Assembly (NCBI GenBank): GCA_026413755.1
Contig: JAOAKH010000013.1
Location: 1 to 32,343, forward strand
Direction: 5' to 3'
DNA: 32,343 bases
DNA from: Acidilobaceae archaeon
GTDB lineage: Archaea; Thermoproteota; Thermoprotei_A; Sulfolobales; Acidilobaceae
How positions within the stretch are numbered: position 1 is the stretch's first letter; every line of letters begins with the position of its first letter. Shown one piece after another: positions 6,428 to 13,755 of this stretch. The notes beneath the pieces were generated by a model that was not told the DNA's origin, searched no databases, and saw only the letters and a list, made by a program, of their open reading frames with translations. Made by a program: the position numbers and the translations under genes.

Positions 6428-7633
6428 TCACCCCTCCAGCAGCCCCAGCTCCCTCACCATGTCCTCCGTGACCCCTCCCTCCCCGAACCTAGCCCAAATA
6501 GCGCACGTTCCTTCCATCGAGACCATGCAAGGCCCGTATGGCGTGCTTGGAGTGCACTTCCTTAGGAAAAGCGGGCAGTCCGTGGGCTTGGCCTTGCCGA
6601 GCACTACTTCGGCGCACTTGCAACCCGGCGGCGTGTCCTTCTTCCACTCCTCCACCCTCATCTCTCGTATGCCGTACCTCGTCCTCGCGTCGTGCTCCGA
6701 GTACTTCTCCCTCACCCTCAGCCCGCTGCGCGGCAGGAAGCCTATCCCCCTCCACGCAGCATCAGAGACCTCGAAGGCCTTGTGGATCGCCGCCTGAGCC
6801 CTGAGGTCCCCGTCAAAGCTCACGGCCCTCTTGTACTCTATTTCCACCTCTGCCCTCCCTTGCAGCAGCTGCCTAAGGATGAGCGCCACTGCCATCATGA
6901 CGTCAATGGGCTCAAAGCCCGCCACCACTACGGGGATCTCGAAGGCCTCAGCTACGGGCACCCAGGCCTTTGCGCCCGTTATCGTAGATACGTGGCCGGG
7001 GGCTATGACCCCCATTACCGGGGGCTCGGGGGGCTTCTCCCTGAGGATGCTAAGGGAGTAGAACATGGCAGGGGGCGTGAGCCTCACGAGACTCATGAGG
7101 CTCAGGTTCTCTGGCATAAGGCCTGCTAATAGAGCATGAGCATAGCCAGGAGCTACTGTCTCGAAGCCTATGCCCAGGAAGACAGCCTCCTTCCCGTACT
7201 TCCTTGCGTCTGCTATCGCGTCGTATATGCTCGTCACCACCTTCACGCTCCCCCCTAGTGCCCTAGCCTCTGCGAGCGAGTAGGCCCCGTTAACGGGGCT
7301 CACCGTTCTCAGGCGGTAGGAGTCGCCGTAAGTGTAAACTGTGACCCCCTTGAAGGAGAGCTTCATGGCCTCCTCCAGCTCCCAGGAGGGAGTAACGCAG
7401 ACGGGGCACCCGGGGCCTGCCACGAGCTCCAGGCCCTTGGGCATGAGGGTCCTGAGGCCGTAGTGAGTTATGGTCCACTCGTGGGTTCCGCAGAAGTCCA
7501 TGATCTTGAGCCTCGCCCTTGAGCCCCACTTTTCCCCTAGCTTCTCCAGCAGCTTGGCTATGTAGCTCCTTAGCTGGAGGGCCAGCTGCGGGTTCTCCCT
7601 AAAAACGGCCTCCACGAGCAGCCTTGGGTCCAC
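6428..7633 (-). CDS. hypD: Hydrogenase maturation factor HypD
   Basis: Iron-sulfur scaffold on which Fe(CN)2CO is built with HypC. The 401 residues contain the conserved DFCGTHEWT (C48), AGPGCPVCVTP (C76, C79), GIGFETVAPG, IAPGHVSTITG and AGFEPIDVM. The C-terminal [4Fe-4S] region includes PPGCKCAEVVLGKAKPTDCP, then RKCTPSTPYGPCMVSMEGTC. GTG at 7633 gives a normal N-terminus. The 54-base gap upstream is AT-rich and probably holds its own promoter. Downstream hypC follows after six bases. Confidence 0.97.
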   Translation of the reverse strand: MDPRLLVEAVFRENPQLALQLRSYIAKLLEKLGEKWGSRARLKIMDFCGTHEWTITHYGLRTLMPKGLELVAGPGCPVCVTPSWELEEAMKLSFKGVTVYTYGDSYRLRTVSPVNGAYSLAEARALGGSVKVVTSIYDAIADARKYGKEAVFLGIGFETVAPGYAHALLAGLMPENLSLMSLVRLTPPAMFYSLSILREKPPEPPVMGVIAPGHVSTITGAKAWVPVAEAFEIPVVVAGFEPIDVMMAVALILRQLLQGRAEVEIEYKRAVSFDGDLRAQAAIHKAFEVSDAAWRGIGFLPRSGLRVREKYSEHDARTRYGIREMRVEEWKKDTPPGCKCAEVVLGKAKPTDCPLFLRKCTPSTPYGPCMVSMEGTCAIWARFGEGGVTEDMVRELGLLEG

Positions 7634-7650
7634 CGAGGCCCCCGGAGGAG

Positions 7651-7690
7651 ATTAATGGCATATGTTTATGAGTTCTACATATATATTCTA
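7651..7690 (-). promoter_or_regulatory. AT-rich gap with putative internal promoter for hypD
   Basis: Within the otherwise tightly packed maturation operon this stretch is strongly AT-rich. Read on the minus strand it contains AATATATATG (about 7678-7687) and CATAAAC (about 7663-7669). Either could act as a TATA box for a second transcription unit beginning with hypD at 7633. No experimental support. Confidence 0.4.
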
Positions 7691-8113
7691 CGCACAAAGC
7701 TCGCCGAGAGCCTCCATGGCGAGCTCGTAGGCCCTCTCCTCGGCGTTGGCAGAGACCTCCACGACTATGAAAGGCTCCTCCACGAAGAGCCTCAGCGCGT
7801 TAGCAGTGCCGCGCACGTCCACGTCACCTGAGAGGGAGAGCTGTAGGTCCTCCCTCAACGCCTCCCACCCCTCGGGGCTCCGCAGGGGCTCCACCACGAG
7901 CCTCCTGTAGCCCTCTCGCTCTCCCTCTGCGCAGCCCAGCAGCACGAGGCCCCTGCCCGCGGCGTCTGCGGCTATCCTCAGAGAGTCGAGGAGCCCCTCC
8001 CCGAGGACGCACCTACCGATCCTCTGCCTCTCCAGAACCCTGAGGAGCCCCCTCCCGCACTTCGTCACTACGTGCGCCCTCACTGCCACGTAGAGCTCTT
8101 CTAAGCGCTTCAT
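7688..8113 (-). CDS. Unknown protein between hypB and hypD
   Basis: I do not recognise it. From ATG 8113 it encodes 141 residues beginning MKRLEELYVAVRAHVVTKCG. It has an alternating alpha/beta pattern: LRIAADAAGRGLVLLGCAEG, then VDVRGTANALRLFVEEPFIVVEVSANAEE. Cysteines occur in VTKCGRG, GRCVLGEG, LLGCAEG and near the C-terminus (GELCA). Its first 101 bases overlap the end of the preceding gene in another frame. This is either a long gene overlap or the trace of a frameshift splitting one longer protein. Position between hypB and hypD suggests a hydrogenase accessory role (inference). An extended GTG/ATG start at 8149 is possible but less likely. Confidence 0.5.
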   Translation of the reverse strand: MKRLEELYVAVRAHVVTKCGRGLLRVLERQRIGRCVLGEGLLDSLRIAADAAGRGLVLLGCAEGEREGYRRLVVEPLRSPEGWEALREDLQLSLSGDVDVRGTANALRLFVEEPFIVVEVSANAEERAYELAMEALGELCA

Positions 8114-8366
8114 ATAGGTCCTCCCCCTCCAGCCCCATGGCCCTCGCAATCTCTGCCTTTAGCTCCTCCGCGCTGGGTTGGGCGGGCGTCCTCAGCTCGT
8201 AGAAGGCCCTCAACGCCTCCTCGCCGAGCTGCCTCTTCATGTCACCTAGAAGGGCCTCCAGGAGCTCCCTCTCTAGGCTCCTCACGGCTTCCTCCAGCGC
8301 TGCCCCACCCTTCAGGAGGCTTGCAAGCAGCCTCAAGATCTCCTCTCTCTTCTCCAAGGCCCCCAT
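8013..8366 (-). CDS. Small predicted helical protein downstream of hypB, unknown
   Basis: Not recognised. It has 117 residues from ATG 8366, almost entirely predicted helix and very rich in Glu, Leu and Arg (ILRLLASLLKGGAALEEAV, SLERELLEALLGDMKRQL, AEELKAEIARAMGLEGEDL). There are no cysteines and no obvious active site. The last 35 or so residues, where it overlaps the next gene, turn Ser/Gly/Glu-rich and look unstructured. Its true function may end near residue 85. It begins 10 bases after the hypB stop codon, so it is probably co-transcribed with hypA-hypB. Confidence 0.5.
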   Translation of the reverse strand: MGALEKREEILRLLASLLKGGAALEEAVRSLERELLEALLGDMKRQLGEEALRAFYELRTPAQPSAEELKAEIARAMGLEGEDLYEALRRALRGSEGARSDEVREGAPQGSGEAEDR

Positions 8367-8376
8367 GAGAGGGTCC

Positions 8377-9099
8377 CTACAGGCTTAATATGTCGTCCAG
8401 CATGCGCTCCGCTTCCCTTGCAAAGCGAGTCTCGAGGAGCCTCTCCGCCCTCCCTAGAGCGCTGCTGAGCCCCTCGTCGAAGCCTATGACGCCTAGGTGC
8501 CTGAAGCCCAGCCTCTCAGCCTCCTCCCTCAGCAGAGGGCCTCCGCGGCCCATGTTCTCCACCACGCCGACTGCTCTCAGCCCCTCCTTTTTGAACAGGC
8601 TCAATGCTTTCGAAACGCTATAGAGACTAAGGGGCTCCTGCGTTGAGATCACCAGGCCCCTCGCCCCTAGGCCCATTACCTCCAGGGCCTCGTCCTTAAG
8701 GCCGGGCGGCATGTCCAAGATCAGCACGTCTAGCTCCCCCCACTCCGCTGCCACGAGCAGCTCCTTGAGGGCTTCTGTTGCAGAAGAGCCCCTCAGGGCA
8801 AGAGGGTTATCCCTCGTGAAGATCACCGGCGTCACTAGCTTCACGCCGGAAACCTCTAGGGGCCTGAAGCCCTTACCCTCCTCGATAGAGGCCCTCCCTG
8901 CCTCAACGCCCAGCACCACATGTGCTGTGGAGTTAGTGAGGTCCGCGTCCACCAGCCCCACCCTCAGCCCTCTCCGGGCAAGGAGGAGGCTGAGGACTGC
9001 TGCCGCGGTGGTCTTCCCCACCCCGCCCTTGCTGCTCAAGACGGCGTACGACCTCACGCTCCCTAGCAGCTTCCTAGCATATAAAGCCTTGAAGTCCAA
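8377..9099 (-). CDS. hypB: Mrp/MinD-type HypB (ATPase-type nickel insertion partner of HypA)
   Basis: SIMIBI-class ATPase with a deviant Walker A KGGVGKTT (signature K24, catalytic K29), VDADLTNST (D51, D53) and switch II LDVLILDMPPG (D129). Later motifs include TQEPLSLYSVSKAL and VVENMGRGG. This is a Mrp/MinD-like protein, not the bacterial GTPase HypB. In Thermococcales an ATPase of this kind is encoded beside hypA and partners it in nickel delivery; the adjacency here, four bases downstream of hypA, supports the same role. TTG at 9099 is preceded by GGAGGGGTGA at the end of hypA, a strong ribosome-binding site. Length 240. No CxxC Fe-S scaffold motif is seen, which argues against an Mrp/Nbp35 cluster carrier. 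Confidence 0.85.
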   Translation of the reverse strand: MDFKALYARKLLGSVRSYAVLSSKGGVGKTTAAAVLSLLLARRGLRVGLVDADLTNSTAHVVLGVEAGRASIEEGKGFRPLEVSGVKLVTPVIFTRDNPLALRGSSATEALKELLVAAEWGELDVLILDMPPGLKDEALEVMGLGARGLVISTQEPLSLYSVSKALSLFKKEGLRAVGVVENMGRGGPLLREEAERLGFRHLGVIGFDEGLSSALGRAERLLETRFAREAERMLDDILSL

Positions 9100-9102
9100 G
9101 CC

Positions 9103-9495
9103 TCACCCCTCCAGCACGAAGGAAACTCTTGCCCCCCTGCCGCCTGCTATTTCATAGTCGTGGGTGCCACAGCTGGGACACCTAACATACGCGTATACTG
9201 CCTCCGGTAGGAAGTGAATGTACTCCCTTACCTCACTGCTTAGCTCCAGCTCTCTCAAATTCCACAAGCGGCCGCACCTCCTGCACCTGAAGGACGCCTC
9301 CTCCTCTACTAGCTCGTAGCCCGCGCCTATCCCCATCTCCTTTAGTCCCGCCTCCAAGTGCTCTCTTATCACCTCTCTGTCTAGGCCCTGTAGCTCCCCC
9401 AAGTGAACTCTGATCTTCCTGATCTTGCCCCTCTCCTTCTGGTGTACCTCTTCTACAGCAGAAAGTATGGCCGTAACTAGCGCGAGTTCATGCAC
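9103..9495 (-). CDS. hypA: Hydrogenase nickel incorporation protein HypA
   Basis: Nickel metallochaperone. The start is fixed at GTG 9495 because the conserved nickel-binding N-terminus Met-His-Glu must be formed (MHELALVTAIL). Longer in-frame extension runs through the promoter and is rejected. The zinc domain has C71/C74 (FRCRRCG) and C106/C109 (VRCPSCG), with a long insertion between the pairs as in other archaeal HypA proteins. 130 residues. A GGAGGG tract at about 9503-9508 precedes the start. First gene of the maturation operon, divergent from hynS. Confidence 0.95.
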   Translation of the reverse strand: MHELALVTAILSAVEEVHQKERGKIRKIRVHLGELQGLDREVIREHLEAGLKEMGIGAGYELVEEEASFRCRRCGRLWNLRELELSSEVREYIHFLPEAVYAYVRCPSCGTHDYEIAGGRGARVSFVLEG

Positions 9496-9524
9496 CCTGA
9501 GCCCTCCATAAGACGTCCTCTTTG

Positions 9525-9540
9525 CCCTTATAAATTTATC
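9525..9540 (-). promoter_or_regulatory. Putative hypA promoter (TATA-like box)
   Basis: On the minus strand the stretch reads GATAAATTTATAAGGG, an AT-rich TATA-like element about 37 bases before the hypA GTG. It leaves room for a short leader containing the GGAGGG ribosome-binding site. Confidence 0.5.
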
Positions 9541-9544
9541 GCTG

Positions 9545-9600
9545 AAATATATAAATATATAAGCACTCGCCAATATATATGTATATGTGGACAGGTGATT
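9545..9600 (+). promoter_or_regulatory. hynS: Putative hynS promoter and ribosome-binding site
   Basis: Two TATA-like tracts lie at 9545-9562 and 9572-9587. The first would give a leader of about 24 bases that includes AGGTGATT at 9593-9600, a long match to the anti-Shine-Dalgarno consensus, four bases before the TTG at 9604. The second would give a nearly leaderless transcript. The doubled arrangement may allow switching between two start sites. Confidence 0.5.
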
Positions 9601-9603
9601 TGG

Positions 9604-10872
9604 TTGAGATTAAGCCGCCGCGACTTCATGAAGCTAACAGGGGCCTCTGCAGCGCTGCTCGCCCTAGACTGGGACAGAGTAGTGAGGGCCGCAGCGCAGG
9701 CACTGGGTAAGGGTAAGTATAACATAGTCTGGTTTGAGGCTCAGTCGTGTACCGGAGACACCAGTGCGCTTCTGCTAGCCACAGATCCCGATATACTCCA
9801 GGTGCTTACCGGCCACCTTCACGTAGTAGGCCCTGGGGCCGTCTCGCTGGTCTTCCACGACGCCGTTATGCCGGAGTGGGGCGATGCTGCTCTAGACATC
9901 CTTTACAAGGCGGCAGCGGGCGAGCTCGACCCCTTCGTGCTGGTGGTCGAGGGCACAATTGCTGTGGACGAGAAGGCAGGAGGGCCTCCTAACAGCGACT
10001 ACTTCTGCTACGTGGGGAAGGAGTACGGGAAGCCCATCTCCTGCCTGGAGTGGATCAGGAGGCTCATGAAGAGGGCCGCTGCCGTAGTTGCCGTAGGCAA
10101 CTGCGCCTCCTTCGGCGGCATATACTCTAACAGGGTCATTGAGGAGGAGTTCTTTGTAAAGTACGGCTTCGATTGGTTCCTCCAGTACCCAAAGCTCGGG
10201 AGGAGCAGGTCCCCCACGGGCTGCGTGGGCTTCGTGGACAACAAGCAGAAGGGCTTCAAGGGACTGCTCAGCCTGCTGGGAGAGGAGGCGGAGCCTTACA
10301 GGAGGTTTGCCGAGGGGAGGGACTGCCAGCTGCTAAAGAACTGCAAGCCCATAGTTGCCGTACCAGGCTGTCCAGCAAACGGGAACGCCACCCTGAAGAC
10401 CCTCGCCCACCTCGTGCTAGCCCTAGAGGGCCTCATGCCGCTGTCGAGGGATCAATTCGATGAGCTCCTGAGGCCTAAGTACTTCTTCCTCGAGACCACT
10501 CACAACAACTGCCCAAGGGCAGGCCACTATGCCGCGGGCAGGTGGAGGAAGTACCCGGGCGATGGCTCCCAGTACTGCCTCTGGGGGGTAGGCTGCAAGG
10601 GCCCCGTCTCCCACTGCCCCTGGAACAGGCTGGGCTGGGTGAACGGCGTGGGGGGCTGCGTGAGGCAGGGCTCCGTCTGCATGGGTTGCCACGAGCCGGG
10701 CTACTCAGATGCGTTCCAGCCGTTCTTCGAGAAGCTGCCATACGTCTTCGTTAGCAGGGACGCTCTAGTAGATGCGCTCGTGGGGGCTGCCGCCGCGGCG
10801 GCAGTGATCGGGGTTGCCAGCGGCGCGCTGGCTTACATGAGGTCCCGGGGAGGTGGGGCGAAGCATGGCTAG
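9604..10872 (+). CDS. hynS: [NiFe] hydrogenase small subunit, Tat-exported, membrane-anchored
   Basis: Electron-transfer subunit carrying three Fe-S clusters. The 422 residues begin with a twin-arginine signal (LSRRDFMKLTGASAALLAL) and end with a membrane anchor at about 389-412 (ALVGAAAAAAVIGVASGALA), so it faces outside. Proximal cluster ligands are C49, C167 (GNCASFGG) and C256 (PGCPANG). The fourth, normally the second Cys of CTGC, is D52 (SCTGDTSALL). Distal ligands are H300, C303, C325 and C331. Medial ligands are C338, C359, C362 plus an extra C352 at the position usually occupied by Pro. TTG 9604 is chosen because of the ribosome-binding site and the ideal Tat signal; GTG 9595 is possible. 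It overlaps the cytochrome gene by eight bases. Resembles crenarchaeal group 1 uptake hydrogenases. Confidence 0.95.
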   Translation: MRLSRRDFMKLTGASAALLALDWDRVVRAAAQALGKGKYNIVWFEAQSCTGDTSALLLATDPDILQVLTGHLHVVGPGAVSLVFHDAVMPEWGDAALDILYKAAAGELDPFVLVVEGTIAVDEKAGGPPNSDYFCYVGKEYGKPISCLEWIRRLMKRAAAVVAVGNCASFGGIYSNRVIEEEFFVKYGFDWFLQYPKLGRSRSPTGCVGFVDNKQKGFKGLLSLLGEEAEPYRRFAEGRDCQLLKNCKPIVAVPGCPANGNATLKTLAHLVLALEGLMPLSRDQFDELLRPKYFFLETTHNNCPRAGHYAAGRWRKYPGDGSQYCLWGVGCKGPVSHCPWNRLGWVNGVGGCVRQGSVCMGCHEPGYSDAFQPFFEKLPYVFVSRDALVDALVGAAAAAAVIGVASGALAYMRSRGGGAKHG

Positions 10873-11848
10873 GCTCCTGCTCGGGGTCATAAACGTCATA
10901 GTGGCGGCCATCCTCTGGACTATCACTGCTGTGCTGGTGTACTACGTCGCCGTAAAGCCCCTGCCGTCAATGATATCTGAGCTCCAGCTTGCCATGAAAG
11001 CGCCGGCGCTCTCTAGCTGGGAGTGGTGGATCCCGGCAGCGAAGTTTTTGCTCGCAGCGGCTTCCGTGATCTTACTCTTGCTGGGAATCTACGTTGCTGT
11101 GAGGTATCTCTCCCTGGGCTTCTTTGAGTCAGGCAAGTGGCTGCGCTTCCAGCTCTCCCCCGAGGCGGCCTCTGAGAGGTTCATAATGAGGATACCCCTC
11201 TTCGACAGGGTAAACCACATGATCCTTGTCCTGGGCTTCTTTATGTGCCTCAGCGGCTTCATACTCTACTTCGGCGACAACGCGTACATATACGGCTTCC
11301 TGTACCTGGGCGGCAGGGACTTCCTTGCTAACATTCATGTGATCGGAGGCTACGTAGTGTTCTTCGCCGTCACGCTCCACATAAGCCGCTACCTCACCCT
11401 CTTCCTGCTTTACGCAAAGGACCGCGGCCTCAGGGGAGCGATCAGGGCGTTCCCGCTGCTCCGCCTGCTGCCTTCCCTGCCTCGCGACCTCCTCCACTAT
11501 TACCTCTGGCTGTTCTTCTTGAGGAAGGAGCACCCGAAGTACCATAAGTACATGCCCACTCAGACCATTGCATATTATGCCATAGGGGCCTTGTTGCTCA
11601 TATCGGGCGTCACAGGCTTCTCCATGGTCCTCTACGGCATGCAGTCAGGGGACGGGCTGGCCTGGTGGGTTCACCTGTATTCCTCTCTGTTCTTGACAGT
11701 CTTGATAACCTTCCACGTCTTCATGACTAGCCTGAGGCCAGAGTACTTCCCCCTCGACCTGACCCTCTTCACGGGCGAAGTCCCGGAGAGGGCTGCGAGG
11801 GAGGAGTGGCCCCTTTGGGTTGAGGAGGTGAGGGGTGAGAAGGCGTGA
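10865..11848 (+). CDS. Hydrogenase cytochrome b subunit
   Basis: Membrane heme subunit expected to pass electrons from HynS to the quinone or sulfur-reductase side. The 327 residues have about six membrane segments: roughly 5-30, 55-82, 117-136, 155-183, 235-257 and 267-288. Candidate heme-ligating histidines are H118, H158 and H172 (14 apart in one helix), and H270 and H284 (again 14 apart), the pattern of two b hemes as in HyaC and formate dehydrogenase gamma subunits. ATG 10865 overlaps the hynS stop (ATGGCTAG). Its stop overlaps the hynL start (GTGA). Placement between small and large subunit genes recalls the crenarchaeal hyn clusters. Naming as isp1 is not secure. Confidence 0.85.
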   Translation: MARLLLGVINVIVAAILWTITAVLVYYVAVKPLPSMISELQLAMKAPALSSWEWWIPAAKFLLAAASVILLLLGIYVAVRYLSLGFFESGKWLRFQLSPEAASERFIMRIPLFDRVNHMILVLGFFMCLSGFILYFGDNAYIYGFLYLGGRDFLANIHVIGGYVVFFAVTLHISRYLTLFLLYAKDRGLRGAIRAFPLLRLLPSLPRDLLHYYLWLFFLRKEHPKYHKYMPTQTIAYYAIGALLLISGVTGFSMVLYGMQSGDGLAWWVHLYSSLFLTVLITFHVFMTSLRPEYFPLDLTLFTGEVPERAAREEWPLWVEEVRGEKA

Positions 11849-13716
11849 GCGTTAGGGAGCTCATGGTAGATCCTATAACTAGGATAGAGGGCCACCTCGG
11901 GGCAAGGCTTCTGGTTAACGTCCACACCAGGAGGCCGAACCACGGGAGCGTCAGGGTCTTCGCCACGGCCTTTAGGGGCTTCGAGGTCTTCGGGCTAGGG
12001 AGGCCTCCTGAGGACATGCCAGCCATGACCAGCAGGTTCTGCGGCGTCTGCGGTTCCTCGCACGCTAACGCCTCGATGCATGCCGTAGATATGGCATACG
12101 GCGTCTCGCCCGAGCCCCTAGGGGTGGCGCTTAGGAACCTGGGCTTCGGGATGGATGAGTACCTCTACGATCACACGATCATCCTCAACCTGCTGGAGGG
12201 CCCAGATTACAGCGAGGTGATGGTGAAGAAGTTCACGCCGAGCGTTTGGAGCGAGGCAGAGAGGACGCTGGCAGAGAACAGGGGCAGGCACGGCTTCGAG
12301 AAGATCTCCGACATAATGAGGGCTTTTAATCCAGTTACAGGCAGGATGTGGCAGCTGGCGGTTCACTTCCAGAGAATAGCTAGGGAGGCGGGCGTGCTAA
12401 TATACGGCAAGCACCCGCACCCCAACGCGCTGATACCCGGCGGCATACAAACTAACATATATGACATAGAGGAGACCCTGATAGCCATAACTTACAGGCT
12501 CGTGAAGCTCACAGCTTGGGTGAAGTTCAACTACTACGTCTGGGAGGACCTGCTCAACTTCTACAAGAACATAGGCTACGAGATGGTAGGGCTTACGTAT
12601 CAGCGGCCTAGGCTCATGAGCGTGGGCCTCTTCGACGACCCGGAGAAGTACTCTCAGATAGGCAACTATGTGAGCTGGGAGGAGTTCTACAAGAGCATAG
12701 ACGCGGCCGCAGAGGCGAGGGACTTCAAGCCGGGCCTTGTGCTGGAGGGAGAGATGGTGAGCACAAAGTACACAGACATGAACGTCTCCACCATGGAGCA
12801 CGTTGACATGTCCTTCTACGACGAGTGGAAAGACAAGGTGAGGAAGGAGGAGTGGTACACAGAGGTAGATCCCTTCGGCAGCAAGCTCCTCTGGGGCAAC
12901 GAAGACCCTGCTTATCACCCATGGAACAAGGTCACGCTGCCTAAGCCCAAGAGGCTAGACTGGAACGATAAGTATACGTGGGTAGCGAGGGTCAACATTG
13001 TCTGGAAGGACGGCACCATAGGGCCCATAGAGGTAGGGCCCTTCGCGAGGGTCTACGTGCAGTCCAGGAGGTCCGCCACTACGGCGGGCGGCCTCATGAA
13101 GTCGGGCAACGGTAAGGTGGAGGTAACGCTGCCCAGGGCTGTAGCAAGCGAGCTGCCTCCCACGGTATGGGAGGAGGCCACGATAGAGTGGAATGTGCCG
13201 GAGAGCAGCACCACCATATACAGGCTCTGGGGCAGGGCCTTCTGCCTGGTTATGGTGGCAGCCAGCATGTGGGGCAACGTCCTCAAGACTATGGAGATCC
13301 TCAGGCAGGGGGAGAGGAAGTCCTCGAGGCCGTGGAAGGTGCCGAGGGGCATAACGAGGGGAGCTGGCTTCGTGGAGGCGCCGAGGGGAGCCGTGAGGCA
13401 CTGGATAGTGCAGAGGGGAGGGAGGACCCTGAACTACCAGGCCCATGCGCCGACCACAGCAAACGCGTCTGCAAGGGACGAGAAGAGGGTGACCGACAAG
13501 GAGCGCTACGCGCCAGGGCCTTTCGAGGCAGCAGTGTCTAACGTAGTGATCACAGAGGAGCTGCCCCCCGAGAAGTGGGAGGGCCTGGACGTAGTGAGAG
13601 CCATAAGGAGCTTCGACCCCTGCCTTGCGTGCGCAGTTCACATCGAGTTCGGTGAGGGAGACAAGATCATAAAGACCGTAAAGAAGATAGTTACTGAGAT
13701 CCCCACGACGCTCTAA
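11845..13716 (+). CDS. hynL: [NiFe] hydrogenase large subunit
   Basis: Catalytic subunit with the NiFe(CN)2CO site. 623 residues. N-terminal L1 motif RFCGVCGSSHANAS (C66, C69, H73) and C-terminal L2 motif DPCLACAVH (D591, C593, C596, H599) supply the four Ni ligands. PITRIEGHL near the N-terminus contains the conserved glutamate (E15). The protein continues 24 residues past H599, the peptide expected to be removed by the protease encoded at 2257-2820. No signal of its own, so it would be exported with HynS through Tat. GTG start overlaps the cytochrome stop codon. Followed by T-rich tracts. Confidence 0.97.
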   Translation: MSVRELMVDPITRIEGHLGARLLVNVHTRRPNHGSVRVFATAFRGFEVFGLGRPPEDMPAMTSRFCGVCGSSHANASMHAVDMAYGVSPEPLGVALRNLGFGMDEYLYDHTIILNLLEGPDYSEVMVKKFTPSVWSEAERTLAENRGRHGFEKISDIMRAFNPVTGRMWQLAVHFQRIAREAGVLIYGKHPHPNALIPGGIQTNIYDIEETLIAITYRLVKLTAWVKFNYYVWEDLLNFYKNIGYEMVGLTYQRPRLMSVGLFDDPEKYSQIGNYVSWEEFYKSIDAAAEARDFKPGLVLEGEMVSTKYTDMNVSTMEHVDMSFYDEWKDKVRKEEWYTEVDPFGSKLLWGNEDPAYHPWNKVTLPKPKRLDWNDKYTWVARVNIVWKDGTIGPIEVGPFARVYVQSRRSATTAGGLMKSGNGKVEVTLPRAVASELPPTVWEEATIEWNVPESSTTIYRLWGRAFCLVMVAASMWGNVLKTMEILRQGERKSSRPWKVPRGITRGAGFVEAPRGAVRHWIVQRGGRTLNYQAHAPTTANASARDEKRVTDKERYAPGPFEAAVSNVVITEELPPEKWEGLDVVRAIRSFDPCLACAVHIEFGEGDKIIKTVKKIVTEIPTTL

Positions 13717-13720
13717 ACTC

Positions 13721-13747
13721 CCCCTTTTTACCCCTCGCCCTTTTTCT
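13721..13747 (+). terminator. Possible transcription terminator after hynL (T tracts)
   Basis: Two pyrimidine-rich runs each with five T (13725-13729 and 13741-13745) follow the hynL stop codon. Archaeal termination occurs at such T tracts. Because the next gene begins at 13756 on the same strand, termination may be partial. Confidence 0.4.
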
Positions 13748-13755
13748 CCTCACCT

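Noticed and set aside
8377-9099. Mrp/Nbp35 Fe-S cluster carrier
   Set aside because: No CxxC cluster-binding motif, and the gene directly follows hypA; HypB-type ATPase is the better reading.
9496-9573. Longer N-terminus for HypA
   Set aside because: HypA needs Met-His-Glu at its N-terminus for nickel binding; the extension runs through the promoter region.
9490-9603. Longer N-terminus for HynS beginning at 9490
   Set aside because: It would translate the TATA-like tracts and place the twin-arginine motif about 40 residues in. The AGGTGATT ribosome-binding site and Tat signal fit the TTG at 9604.
12955-13641. 228-codon open frame antisense to hynL
   Set aside because: Shadow of the hynL codon pattern; no recognisable motif.
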